A program made the position numbers and the translations under genes. Shown piece after piece: positions 1-8,213 of a stretch of 64,000 bases of DNA. The notes under the pieces were generated by a model. That model ran no database searches. It saw nothing but the letters and a program-made list of their open reading frames with translations, and was not told the origin of the DNA. The first letter of the stretch is position 1; each line of letters starts with the position of its first letter. The stretch is from Actinomycetes bacterium (GTDB lineage Bacteria > Actinomycetota > Actinomycetes > Propionibacteriales > Propionibacteriaceae): NCBI GenBank assembly GCA_023392635.1, contig JAEVYS010000062.1, positions 1 to 64,000 of the forward strand, given 5' to 3'.

Positions 1-60
1 GGGCGGGTCCCCGGGGGGGGGGGGGGGCGCCGCCCGGGCCGCGGCCTGGGTGGTGGTCAT
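1..60 (-). CDS. N-terminus of a probable sugar ABC permease (partial)
   Basis: The start codon at 60-58 overlaps the stop of the upstream binding-protein gene as TGATG, so translation is probably coupled. Only the first 20 codons are in the window. They read MTTTQAAARA, then AP and a run of five prolines encoded by fifteen consecutive C residues (13-27 on the plus strand). Low-complexity basic or proline-rich tails are usual at the N-terminus of actinobacterial MalF-type permeases. The assignment as permease rests on operon position after LacI and the binding protein; no membrane segment is reached. A C tract this long could also hide a length error in the read. Confidence 0.55.
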   Translation of the reverse strand, partial: MTTTQAAARAAPPPPPGDPP

Positions 61-1298
61 CAGCCCGTGATCGCCTGGAGGTTCTTCTGGGTGTCGTCAA
101 GGATCGCCTTGGGATCCTTCGACTTCAGGCTGGTCAGCTGGCTGTTGAACTCCTTGATCACGTCCGCCGCCCCGGCCATCGCGGGCAGGTTCTGCGCGTA
201 CTCGGCGCCGTTGATGAAGGCGACCATCGTCGGGTTGTCCGACTTGTAGGACTCGGCCGCCGACTGGACGGACGGCATGACGCCGAAGTCCTTGGCGAAG
301 GTCAGCTGCTGGTCGGTGGTGGTCAGGAACTTGACGAGGTCGACGGCGGCCGCCTTGTTGTCACCGTCGGCGGAGATGCCCCAGCAGTTCGTGTACTGGA
401 GCGTGCCCTTCGTGGTGCCGGCCGGCAATTCGGCGACCTTGTACTTCACGTTCGGATAGGTGCTGGTCATGGCGCCGGTGATCCAGTTGCCCTCGATCAC
501 CATCGCGGCCTGCTTCTTGCCGAAGGCCTCGCCGCCCCAGCCCGCCCCCAGGTCACTGGAGAAGGCCGCGACGCCGTCGTTGAGCAGGCCCTTGACGTAG
601 GTGAGGCCGTCGACGTTGGCCTGTGCGTTGGCCTGTGCCTTGCCGTCCGCGGTGAGCAGCCCGCCGCCGGCCTCGGCGAGGAACACGCCGACGCGCTGCA
701 GCTCCGGCCCGAACGCGAGCCCGACCCGCTTGCCCTTGGTGAGCTTCTTCGCGACCGCGGAGAGCTGGTCCCAGGTGGTCGGGACGTCGGCGTCGGTCAG
801 CCCGGCCTCCGACCACATGTCGGTGTTGATCACCAGAGCGAGCGTGGAGAAGTCCTTGGGGGCGCAGTAGAACTTGTCGTCGTAGGTGAAGGCCTTGACC
901 AGGCCGGGATAGAAGTCGCTCTTGTTGTCCAGTTGGTCGCCGTACGCCTCCAGTGAGCCGTTCTTCGCCCAGCCGGCGAGCTGGTCGGTGGAGACGTAGA
1001 GGACGTCGTCGGGCTTGCCGCCCGCGAACCCCTGGGTCGCCTGCTGGACGAGGTCGGAGGCCACCTTGACCTCGGCCTGCACGCCGGACTTGGCCGACCA
1101 GGCCGCGACGGCCTTCTTGACCGACGCCGTCTCGGCGTCGCCGGAGGAACCGATCAGCACGCTGACCGGATTGGTGTTGGCCGACTGGGACGCGGCCGGG
1201 GTGCTGCTGGCGGAGGAGAACCCTCCACCGCAGGCGGTGAGGGTGAGGGCGGCCGTGGTTGCCAGAGCTGCGATCACAGCTCGCGGGGAATGAGTCAT
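60..1298 (-). CDS. Sugar ABC transporter substrate-binding lipoprotein
   Basis: This 412-residue extracellular solute-binding protein (family 1, MalE/UgpB-like) would deliver a carbohydrate to a membrane permease pair. The N-terminus has a short basic start, a hydrophobic stretch and the lipobox LTAC, so the protein should be lipid-anchored at Cys23. The body has typical family features such as a YGDQLD stretch and a late NCWGIS segment. The ATG at 1298 is preferred over the in-frame ATG at 1325 because GAAGGAAG lies just upstream and the signal peptide then begins correctly. It follows the LacI gene by 23 bases and overlaps the next gene. The sugar cannot be predicted. Confidence 0.9.
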   Translation of the reverse strand: MTHSPRAVIAALATTAALTLTACGGGFSSASSTPAASQSANTNPVSVLIGSSGDAETASVKKAVAAWSAKSGVQAEVKVASDLVQQATQGFAGGKPDDVLYVSTDQLAGWAKNGSLEAYGDQLDNKSDFYPGLVKAFTYDDKFYCAPKDFSTLALVINTDMWSEAGLTDADVPTTWDQLSAVAKKLTKGKRVGLAFGPELQRVGVFLAEAGGGLLTADGKAQANAQANVDGLTYVKGLLNDGVAAFSSDLGAGWGGEAFGKKQAAMVIEGNWITGAMTSTYPNVKYKVAELPAGTTKGTLQYTNCWGISADGDNKAAAVDLVKFLTTTDQQLTFAKDFGVMPSVQSAAESYKSDNPTMVAFINGAEYAQNLPAMAGAADVIKEFNSQLTSLKSKDPKAILDDTQKNLQAITG

Positions 1299-1321
1299 GT
1301 TTCTTCCTTCACTGGGGTGGG

Positions 1322-2353
1322 TCATCGCGCGAACGGCTGGAGCCGACGCTGAACCAGATGGGGCTTGAGGAGGCGGTGGGGCTGGGCGGGGGTCTGGCCG
1401 TCCAGGAGACCCAGTGCGAGCTCCAGCAGGCCTACCGCGGCCTCCTCCACCGGTTGGTGGACGCTGGAGAGGCCGGTCGCGCGAGCGACCGGGGTGTCGT
1501 CGAATCCGACGACGGGGACCTCGGCGTCGTCGAGGCGTCCGACGATCCGGAAGTGTCCGACGGCGCCCAGCGCGAGGGAGTCGGACGCGCACACGATCGC
1601 GGTCGCGCCCCGGCCGACCAGCTCGGTCGCGCCCTCGGCGCCCGCGCTGGGGTGGTCGTCGAGGACGGCCACCGACAACCCGGCGCTCTCGGGCAGGTCG
1701 GCAACCGTGCGTTGCCAGCCGGCGCGCCGGTCGTCGCCCACGCCCGAACCCTCCGGCCAGCCCAGGAAGCCGATCCGGCGGTGGCCGAGGTCCCGCAGCC
1801 AGGTGGTCGCGGCCGCCGTGCCGGCGGCGCCGTCGACGTCCACCCAGCAGTGGTCACTGGTGTCGAGGCGGTTCCACGGGCGGCCGAAGGCGACGAAGGG
1901 GACCAGGCTCTCCTGCAGGCGCGACGGGCGGGGATCGTCGGCGCCGGTGTCGGTGAGCACCGCGAGGTCGATGGACGCGGAGCGGTACAGCGTCTCCAGC
2001 TTCTCGACCTCCGCGTCGGCGTCGTCCGCGGTCAGCAGGGTCAACTGGTAGCCGCGTCGCTGCGCCTCCTCGGCGAGGGAGTGCAGGAACCGGTCCATGA
2101 CGGCGCCGTTGATGCCGTCGACCGCCCGGTACAGGCGGAGCCCGATCGCCATCGAGCGCTGGGTGCGCAGCGCCTTCCCTGCCGCCGAGGGACGGTAGCC
2201 GGACCGCTTGATGGCCGCATCCACGAGTGCGCGGGTACGGGGGTGGACGATCGAGGGATTGTTCAGGACGTTGGACACGGTCTGGCGCGAGACGCCGAGT
2301 TCCTGGGCGATGCTGACCAGCGTCGGTCGAGCCTGCCGATGTCCCGCGTCCAT
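1322..2353 (-). CDS. LacI-family transcriptional regulator
   Basis: This 343-residue protein has an N-terminal LacI helix-turn-helix (TLVSIAQELGVSRQTVSNVL, about residues 12-31). The hinge helix follows (SAAGKALRT), then a periplasmic-binding-protein-like effector domain ending in a family-typical SSVHQPVEE segment. It is the first gene before the binding protein and permease, so it most likely senses the transported sugar or a derivative and controls this operon. A 14-bp perfect palindrome with a central CG lies 54 bases upstream of the ATG and is a good operator candidate. The ATG at 2353 is chosen over an upstream TTG because the family begins a few residues before the HTH. Confidence 0.92.
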   Translation of the reverse strand: MDAGHRQARPTLVSIAQELGVSRQTVSNVLNNPSIVHPRTRALVDAAIKRSGYRPSAAGKALRTQRSMAIGLRLYRAVDGINGAVMDRFLHSLAEEAQRRGYQLTLLTADDADAEVEKLETLYRSASIDLAVLTDTGADDPRPSRLQESLVPFVAFGRPWNRLDTSDHCWVDVDGAAGTAAATTWLRDLGHRRIGFLGWPEGSGVGDDRRAGWQRTVADLPESAGLSVAVLDDHPSAGAEGATELVGRGATAIVCASDSLALGAVGHFRIVGRLDDAEVPVVGFDDTPVARATGLSSVHQPVEEAAVGLLELALGLLDGQTPAQPHRLLKPHLVQRRLQPFAR

Positions 2354-2407
2354 CCCTGGACCCCCGCTCCCGACGACCAAGGTTCGGCGCTCCAGTGCCC
2401 CGGTCGA

Positions 2408-2421
2408 TTTGATCGATCAAA
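2408..2421. promoter_or_regulatory. Candidate LacI operator
   Basis: TTTGATCGATCAAA is a perfect 14-bp palindrome with a central CG step, the usual architecture of LacI-family operators. It sits between the SDR gene end and the LacI start, 54 bases upstream of the regulator. Function is inferred from symmetry and position. Confidence 0.55.
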
Positions 2422-2510
2422 ACCTGGGTCGATCATCAGCCGCGGCAGGGGGGATGTCAAGGCTTGCCCTCCTTCGGTTGCCAAACCGTGACCATCGCGC
2501 GGCTCGCCCG

Positions 2511-3296
2511 TCAGCCCTGGAGCAGTGACTGGGCGCCGTCGATCCACACCTCGGTGCCGGTGATGTGGGAGGCGGCATCCGAGCTGAGGAAGGCGATGAG
2601 GTCGGCGACCTGGTCGGCGGAACCCGGTTCGGTGCCGGTCAGGGGGATCTGGCCCTCCGGGTACTCCACGCGCAGGTGGAGGTGCTCGGTGGCGCGCTGT
2701 TCGGTGTTGTCGCTGATCTCGGTACCGATGCTCCCGGGGCAGATGACGTTGACCCGGATGTGGTCACGGGCCAGCTCGACGGCGATGGACTTTGCGAACG
2801 CGACCTGGCCCGCCTTGCTCGCGCTGTACGCGGAGGCGCCCGAGTTGGAGAACATCCGGGTGCCGTTCACCGACGACGTCACCACGACCGCCCCGCCGCC
2901 GGCGGCCCTCAGCAGGGGGAGGGCGTGCTTGACCGTGAGGAACGTGCCGGTCAGGTTGACCGCGATGGTGCGGCTCCACTCGTCCGCCCCCAACTCGCCC
3001 AACGGCGCCCACACCCCGTTGATGCCCGCGTTGGCCACCACCACGTCGACGCGGTGCCAGCGCCGACCGATCCGCCCGAACAGCTCGGCGACGGCGTCCG
3101 GGTCGCTGACCTCGGCGGCGTACGCCTCCGCCACGCCGCCCGCCGCAGCGATCTGTGCCACCACCTCTGCTGCGCTGTCCTGGCTGTGGCCGACCACGGC
3201 GACCTCAGCGCCCAGTCGGGCGAACCGGACGGCGGCAGCACGTCCGATGCCGGAGCCCGCCCCGGTGACGACGGCGACACGATTGCTGAAGTCCAT
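2511..3296 (-). CDS. Short-chain dehydrogenase/reductase (SDR)
   Basis: This 261-residue classical SDR has the Rossmann glycine motif TGAGSGIG near residue 12, NAG near residue 90 and the catalytic YSASK. It should be a cytosolic NAD(P)-dependent alcohol or sugar oxidoreductase. It lies upstream of the LacI-ABC operon on the same strand with about 160 bases between. It may act on the transported sugar or polyol, but the gap contains the operator, so it may be a separate transcript. The ATG at 3296 diverges from the P450 gene across 98 bases. The substrate is unknown. Confidence 0.88.
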   Translation of the reverse strand: MDFSNRVAVVTGAGSGIGRAAAVRFARLGAEVAVVGHSQDSAAEVVAQIAAAGGVAEAYAAEVSDPDAVAELFGRIGRRWHRVDVVVANAGINGVWAPLGELGADEWSRTIAVNLTGTFLTVKHALPLLRAAGGGAVVVTSSVNGTRMFSNSGASAYSASKAGQVAFAKSIAVELARDHIRVNVICPGSIGTEISDNTEQRATEHLHLRVEYPEGQIPLTGTEPGSADQVADLIAFLSSDAASHITGTEVWIDGAQSLLQG

Positions 3297-3394
3297 GGTC
3301 GTCCGGTACCCGTCCGGGTCGCGCGGGCAACTCCGGCGCCTCGCCTCGTGCGGTGGCTATGGTTGCGCTGTCGCACGAGCGGAAAGGCGGAGGG

Positions 3395-4627
3395 ATGGAG
3401 GAGCCCGACCGTCGCCGCGCCAGGCGTCCGGGGGAGGCCGACGGCCCGCGGGTGGAGCGCGAGGGCCACGTCTGGCGGATCCGCTCGATGGCGGCGGCAC
3501 GACAGGTGCTGAGGGCGAGAACACGGACGACCCAGGCCGGCTTCACCGCCGAGGCGATTCCGACCGGCGGCCTCAAGCACCGCCCGATCCTGATCTCGGA
3601 CGGCCCGCTGCACGACGAGCAACGCAGCAAGGTCGGCCGCTTCTTCGCTCCGGCCGTGGTCGCGGAACGCTATACCGGGCGCATGGAGGCCAGCGCCGCA
3701 GCCCTCCTCGACCGTGCTGCTGCGGCGGGTCACTGCACCCTGGACGAGCTCGCGCTGCTGTACACGGTCGAGGTCACGGCCGAAGCCGTGGGCCTCACCG
3801 AGTCACCCGTGCCGGCCATGGCCCGGCGTCTGGTGGGCTTCTTCAACCAGCCGCCGTTCGACATCACCCGTGACGACCTTGGCCGCACGCCCCGGCAGTG
3901 GGCACAGGCAGCGGCCAACGGGTTGCTGCCGATCGCCCGCTTCTACCTCGCCGACGTCCGCCCCGCGATCCGGGCGCGACGACGCCGTCCCCGCCAGGAC
4001 GTGATCAGCCACCTCATCGGCGAGGGCTACACCGATCTCGACATCCTGGTCGAATGCGTCACCTACGGCACGGCCGGCATGGTGACCACGCGGGAGTTCA
4101 TCTGCATGGCCGCGTGGCACCTGCTGTCGAACCCGCCGCTGCGAAAGCGCTACCTGTCGGCCGGCCAGACCGAGCGCTTCGCGATCCTCCACGAACTGAT
4201 CCGGCTCGAGCCCGTGGTCGGCCACCTCTACCGGCGGGTCAGCGCACCCATCGAGCTCAGCGACGGGGGCGAATCCTGGACGCTGCCACCCGGCGCCCTG
4301 GTCGACCTGTGCATCCGTCCGGCCAACGCCGACCCCGCTGTCGTGGGGGAGCGGCCGCTCGACGTCTGCCCGGCGCGCCCGCTGCCGTCCGGGGTGAACC
4401 AGGCGGTGCTCAGCTTCGGTGACGGCGCCCACAAGTGCCCCGGGCAGCCGCTGGCCATCCTGGAGTCGGACGTGTTCCTGCAGCGACTGCTGGCCCGTCG
4501 TCCGCGGGTCCTGACCGAGCCCGAACTGGGCTGGGAGGACCTCATCGCCGGCTACACGCTGCGCGGCTTCGAGCTGGGCTTCGGTCAGGCAGAACCCTCA
4601 ACCAGTGCGAGCCAAACCCTCAAGTAG
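3395..4627 (+). CDS. Cytochrome P450
   Basis: This 410-residue soluble bacterial P450 has the K-helix ExxR (ELIR) and the haem-binding loop FGDGAHKCPG, with the thiolate Cys near residue 348. The I-helix reads AGMVTT: the threonines are kept, but the acidic residue that normally precedes them (AGxD/ET) is replaced by valine, so oxygen activation may differ from standard monooxygenases. The ATG at 3395 follows GGAAAGGCGGAGGG. No ferredoxin or reductase gene is adjacent. The gene diverges from the SDR. The substrate cannot be inferred. Confidence 0.88.
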   Translation: MEEPDRRRARRPGEADGPRVEREGHVWRIRSMAAARQVLRARTRTTQAGFTAEAIPTGGLKHRPILISDGPLHDEQRSKVGRFFAPAVVAERYTGRMEASAAALLDRAAAAGHCTLDELALLYTVEVTAEAVGLTESPVPAMARRLVGFFNQPPFDITRDDLGRTPRQWAQAAANGLLPIARFYLADVRPAIRARRRRPRQDVISHLIGEGYTDLDILVECVTYGTAGMVTTREFICMAAWHLLSNPPLRKRYLSAGQTERFAILHELIRLEPVVGHLYRRVSAPIELSDGGESWTLPPGALVDLCIRPANADPAVVGERPLDVCPARPLPSGVNQAVLSFGDGAHKCPGQPLAILESDVFLQRLLARRPRVLTEPELGWEDLIAGYTLRGFELGFGQAEPSTSASQTLK

Positions 4628-4740
4628 CTACACCTTCGGCCACCATCCGGTGCCAGACTTCCGTTACCGGTCGCCGGTGAATAGCGGCGTTCCGGCCGGC
4701 GTGGGAGGTGCCCGGAAGGACCCGGGCCGGCGCGCCCCTT

Positions 4741-4769
4741 TTCGGCATGCCTGCAGATTTCGGCATGCC
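4741..4769. repeat. Short direct repeat before the DUF218 gene
   Basis: TTCGGCATGCC occurs at 4741-4751 and again at 4759-4769, an 18-base period, and each copy contains the palindrome GGCATGCC. The pair lies 24-52 bases before the ATG at 4793. It could be a tandem regulator site; no regulator can be named. Confidence 0.4.
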
Positions 4770-4792
4770 AACAATCGGGAAGGCAGGGCAGA

Positions 4793-6199
4793 ATGCGGTT
4801 CGGTTGGGCTCGCACGACGATCACCGCGATCGTAGCCACGCTCGTGGCCGTCGGCGGGGTCCTTGCGGCTCCGGCTACGCCGTCGAGCGCCGTCACAGCG
4901 GCCTCGCTGTCGAGCCTCAAGGCGCAGGCGATCTACTTCCAGCGCACGGCGAACACCGGGCAGCGCGACATCGTGGTTGATTCCATGGCCGTCACCTCTG
5001 CGCGCGAAAGCAGGCTGTGGGCCGAATTCTTGAGTGCGTGGACGAAGATCAACGCCCATCTCGACATGAATTACACGGTTCCGAAAGGCTTGCCGAAGAA
5101 AGGCCACGTCTTCGTCGTCCTCGGCTCGGCGCTGAGCAAATCGGGAAAGATGACGAGCAAGCTGAGCCGGCGGATGGAGGTAGCGCTCGTCGCCTTGAAG
5201 AAGTACCCGCACTCCGCCGTGCTGGTCAGTGGTGGTGCCGCCCGCAATGGTCGCACCGAGGCCGGCGCGATGCAGTCGTGGCTGCGCGCCCGTGGCGTCG
5301 CGAGCTCGCGGATTCTCGTGGAGAAGAAGTCGGCCAGCACCATCGGCAACGCGGACTACTCGATGAGGATCCTGGCCGGCTCACCGGAGTACACGAGCTA
5401 CTCCCTGGTCTCGGACTCCTCGCACCTGAGGCGAGCGAGCATCCTGTTCCTGGCCGCCACCCTCCGCGTCCAGGAGGAGAGCGGCAAGGACTGGCCGATC
5501 CGCCAGCTCGCCAATGTGGCCTCCAAGGACATGGCCAGTGCGGGGAAGGGCCCCCTGAGTTCGTCCTCGATCGCCTACACGGCGGGCAACGTCGCCAGCG
5601 TCCTCGACATCACGGGCACCTACCGCTCGGTGGTGGCGAAGCCCCCGGCCGCCGCCGTCCTGACCTCGGTCACGGTGGCCACGCCCGGCCGGCTCAGTTA
5701 CGCCGTGGGGGACGTGTTCGACGCCCGGGCGATCGTGGTGAAGGCCCTCTACAACAAGGGCGTCTACGCGCGGGTGGTCACCCAGGGCGCGACGGTGAAG
5801 GGCTTCGCCACCTCCGCGGTGGGCCAGGCGACGGCCACGGCGTCGTTCACCGACGGCGAGGTGACCAAGTCGTCGCCGTTCAGCTACACCGTGGTGAAGG
5901 CTGACAGCTCGCTGAAGCTGGCCTTCTCGACGAAGAGCCCACGCAAGGCCAGGACGCGCGTGGTGGTGACGGCCACACTGGCCGCCCGGAACAAGCTCGT
6001 CCCCACCGGGGTCGTCCGGTTCTACCTCGACGGGAAGCGGCTGAAGACTGTCGACGTCGATGCCGACGACGACGGGGTGTACCGCTTCACCTACCCGAAG
6101 ATTGCGACCACAGGGAGCCACCGGTTCGTGGTGAAGTACAGCGGCAACGGCCAACTCGAAGCGGCCCGAACCGCCGCCGACCTCACGGTCAGGAAGTAG
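4793..6199 (+). CDS. Secreted DUF218 (YdcF/SanA-like) protein with Ig-like C-terminus
   Basis: This 468-residue protein begins with a signal peptide (hydrophobic segment about residues 8-28, then ATPSSA). A DUF218 domain follows at about 95-215 with the family features FVVLGSAL, LVSGG and a later SDSSHLRRA segment. The C-terminal half holds beta-rich domains: one opens TVATPGRLSYAVGD and resembles bacterial Ig-like folds, and the last resembles Big_3/Ig_5-type repeats. DUF218 proteins such as SanA and ElyC act in envelope biology, so a cell-wall role is plausible. The fusion to adhesive Ig-like domains is uncommon in the small classic members. The start is supported by GGGAAGGCAGGG. Confidence 0.8.
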   Translation: MRFGWARTTITAIVATLVAVGGVLAAPATPSSAVTAASLSSLKAQAIYFQRTANTGQRDIVVDSMAVTSARESRLWAEFLSAWTKINAHLDMNYTVPKGLPKKGHVFVVLGSALSKSGKMTSKLSRRMEVALVALKKYPHSAVLVSGGAARNGRTEAGAMQSWLRARGVASSRILVEKKSASTIGNADYSMRILAGSPEYTSYSLVSDSSHLRRASILFLAATLRVQEESGKDWPIRQLANVASKDMASAGKGPLSSSSIAYTAGNVASVLDITGTYRSVVAKPPAAAVLTSVTVATPGRLSYAVGDVFDARAIVVKALYNKGVYARVVTQGATVKGFATSAVGQATATASFTDGEVTKSSPFSYTVVKADSSLKLAFSTKSPRKARTRVVVTATLAARNKLVPTGVVRFYLDGKRLKTVDVDADDDGVYRFTYPKIATTGSHRFVVKYSGNGQLEAARTAADLTVRK

Positions 6200-6275
6200 C
6201 CGGTCGCCCGGACGTGTGCATGGCTCCGCCCCCGAGCTGGGTAAGGGTGGCTCGACAGCGACCGAAGGAGTCAAC

Positions 6276-6566
6276 ATGTCTGACGATGTGAACGAGTACG
6301 GCCTCGGTGCCCCGAACACCCAGACCGACCAGGCCGACGAGGTGATCGACGCCTACAGGGGCGAGACAGTTGAGCCCGGCCTGGAGCACGGGCTCGGCCC
6401 GTCCGACGGGCCGTTCCTGGGGGAGTCAGCCCCGGAGGAGGAGGGCACGCGCTTCGGCCTCGGCTCGGACAACACCCAGGAGGGCGAGGTCGTGGGCGAG
6501 CGACGGCTCGACCCGGACGGGCGCGACTCGCTCGAGCACGGCCTGGAGTCCGAGGACCTGCCCTGA
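6276..6566 (+). CDS. Small acidic protein with internal duplication
   Basis: This 96-residue, strongly acidic protein has no family that I recognise. Two halves align: EYGLGAPNTQ (about residues 7-16) with RFGLGSDNTQ (about 58-67), and LEHGLG (about 37-42) with LEHGLE (about 87-92). This suggests a tandem duplication of a 45-50 residue unit. There is no signal peptide, cysteine or membrane segment. The ATG follows GAAGGAG at ideal spacing, so it is probably expressed. It lies alone between the secreted DUF218 gene and the convergent GntR gene. Confidence 0.7.
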   Translation: MSDDVNEYGLGAPNTQTDQADEVIDAYRGETVEPGLEHGLGPSDGPFLGESAPEEEGTRFGLGSDNTQEGEVVGERRLDPDGRDSLEHGLESEDLP

Positions 6567-6578
6567 CCGGTTCGCCCT

Positions 6579-7304
6579 TCAGTCGGCGGCGTTGATGCCC
6601 AGGGTGGCGTAGGCGCGCCGGATGTGGTGTTCCACGAGGTTGGCGGACGCCGCGGGGTCGCCGGCCTCGATGGCGGCGAGGATCTCCTGGTGCTCGTCGA
6701 TCAGCACCCGCCGGTGGCCGAGCCAGTCCGGCAGCGTCGTCGACGCCGTCCGGATCGTCTCGCGGACGGCCTGACGGATCGCCACCGTCAGGTCGGCGAG
6801 CAGCTCGCTGCGCCCGGCACGTGCGATCAGCACGTGGAACTCGGTGTCCAGGTCGTTGAACTCGTCCACGCCCTCGGCCGCCTCCATCGCTGACGTCATC
6901 GAACGCAGCCGCCGGACCGACCGCGCGGTGGCCCGCTGGGCTGCCAGCGCGGCGGAGGACCGCTCGAGGGCCACACGCGTCTCGGTGAGGTCGGCGGTGC
7001 CGGCGTCGGACAGCGAGAGGTGCAGCTGGAAGATGCGCGCCAGCGCGTTGCCCCGTGCCGGCGCGATCCGCGTGCCGCGGCCCGGCCCGGTGCTGGAGGT
7101 GATCAGTCCCTGCGTCTGCAGGACGCGCATCGCTTCGCGGACGGCCGAGCGGCTCACGCCGAGCTGGGTGGCCAGGTCGCGCTCGGGCGGCAGCTGGTCG
7201 CCGGGACGGTGCGTCCCGGCGAGGATGCCGGCCTCGATGTGCCGCAGCACCACTTCGTAGGCGTGCAGGCCGTCGCGCTCATCCGCTGGTGTCACACGCA
7301 TCAT
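6579..7304 (-). CDS. GntR-family (FCD/FadR-type) regulator of the lactate operon
   Basis: This 241-residue protein has an N-terminal winged HTH (RDLATQLGVSRSAVREAMRV) and a C-terminal FCD domain. The FCD metal-site residues are visible in DTEFHVLIARAG, DEHQEI and VEHHIRRAY. It diverges from lutABC, and the intergenic region carries a perfect FadR-type palindrome, so it most likely represses lutABC and itself in response to lactate or a related carboxylate, as LldR-type proteins do. Two adjacent ATG codons (7304 and 7301) are possible starts. Confidence 0.88.
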   Translation of the reverse strand: MMRVTPADERDGLHAYEVVLRHIEAGILAGTHRPGDQLPPERDLATQLGVSRSAVREAMRVLQTQGLITSSTGPGRGTRIAPARGNALARIFQLHLSLSDAGTADLTETRVALERSSAALAAQRATARSVRRLRSMTSAMEAAEGVDEFNDLDTEFHVLIARAGRSELLADLTVAIRQAVRETIRTASTTLPDWLGHRRVLIDEHQEILAAIEAGDPAASANLVEHHIRRAYATLGINAAD

Positions 7305-7392
7305 TGTGGACCGCGGGCCGGGTCGTCCTGATCACTTGTGCCGAGATCGCCCGGAGCCGCTTGACGCCCGCGCGGACGGGAGAGAGACTGTA

Positions 7393-7413
7393 CCTATTGG
7401 TCTGACCAATAGG
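7393..7413. promoter_or_regulatory. Perfect 10-1-10 palindrome, GntR/FCD operator of lutABC
   Basis: The left arm CCTATTGGTC (7393-7402), a central T, and the right arm GACCAATAGG (7404-7413) form a perfect inverted repeat. The core TGGTCTGACCA matches the known FadR-subfamily consensus used by LldR and PdhR. It lies 35 bases before the lutA start and downstream of a TTGACG hexamer (7361-7366) that may be the -35 element, so bound protein would block the promoter. Confidence 0.85.
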
Positions 7414-7448
7414 CGGACCGGAGTCCAACAAGGAAGTGTGGACTGCTG

Positions 7449-8213
7449 ATGGTGAACCGTTCCGGAGCCGGCCCGACCGTGGCCCTGTTCGCGACGTGCA
7501 TCAACGACGTGATGTTCCCCGGCACCCCCAGGGCCGTGGTGACGGTGCTCGAGCGCCTCGGCTGCCGGGTGGAATTCCCGCTCGAGCAGACCTGCTGCGG
7601 GCAGATGTTCACCAACACCGGCTACTTCGACACCGCCGTCCCCGACGTTCGCAACTACGTTAAGGCGTTCAGCGGCTACGAGTACATCGTCGGCCCGTCC
7701 GGCTCGTGCGTCGGCGCGGTCCGGCACCAGCACCCGATGCTCGCCGAGCACTCGGGCGACGCGGCACTCGCCGAGTCGGTCGCCGAGGTGGTGGCCCACA
7801 CGTACGAGCTCAGTGAGTTCCTGGTGGACGTCCTCGGGGTCACCGACGTCGGCGCCTACTTCCCGCACCGAGTGACCTACCATCCGACCTGCCACTCGGT
7901 GCGCGTCGCGAAGGTCGGCGACCGGCCCTACCAGCTGCTGGGCAAGGTGAAGGGCCTGGAGCTGATGCCCCTGGAGGCCGCCGACCAGTGCTGCGGCTTC
8001 GGCGGCACGTTCTCGGTGAAGAACCCGGACGTGTCGGTGGCGATGGGCGCGGACAAGGCCCGCCACGTCGCGGACACCGGGGCGGAGTACCTGGTCACCG
8101 GCGACAACGCCTGCCTGATGCACATCGGCGGTCTGCTGCACCGGCAGAACGCCAGCGTGAAGACCATCCACCTCGCCGAGATCCTGGCGTCGACCGAGAG
8201 CGGGGCAGCATGA
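7449..8213 (+). CDS. lutA: L-lactate dehydrogenase complex subunit LutA
   Basis: This 254-residue protein has two cysteine-rich CCG domains: ATCIND with TCCGQM in the first half, and HPTCHS with QCCGFGG in the second. This is the pattern of LutA/YkgE and of heterodisulfide-reductase-like subunits. With LutB and LutC it forms the iron-sulfur lactate oxidation system that yields pyruvate in the cytosol. It is the first gene of the operon behind the palindromic operator, and its stop overlaps the lutB start by four bases. An AGGAAG lies somewhat far (12 bases) from the ATG. Confidence 0.93.
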   Translation: MVNRSGAGPTVALFATCINDVMFPGTPRAVVTVLERLGCRVEFPLEQTCCGQMFTNTGYFDTAVPDVRNYVKAFSGYEYIVGPSGSCVGAVRHQHPMLAEHSGDAALAESVAEVVAHTYELSEFLVDVLGVTDVGAYFPHRVTYHPTCHSVRVAKVGDRPYQLLGKVKGLELMPLEAADQCCGFGGTFSVKNPDVSVAMGADKARHVADTGAEYLVTGDNACLMHIGGLLHRQNASVKTIHLAEILASTESGAA

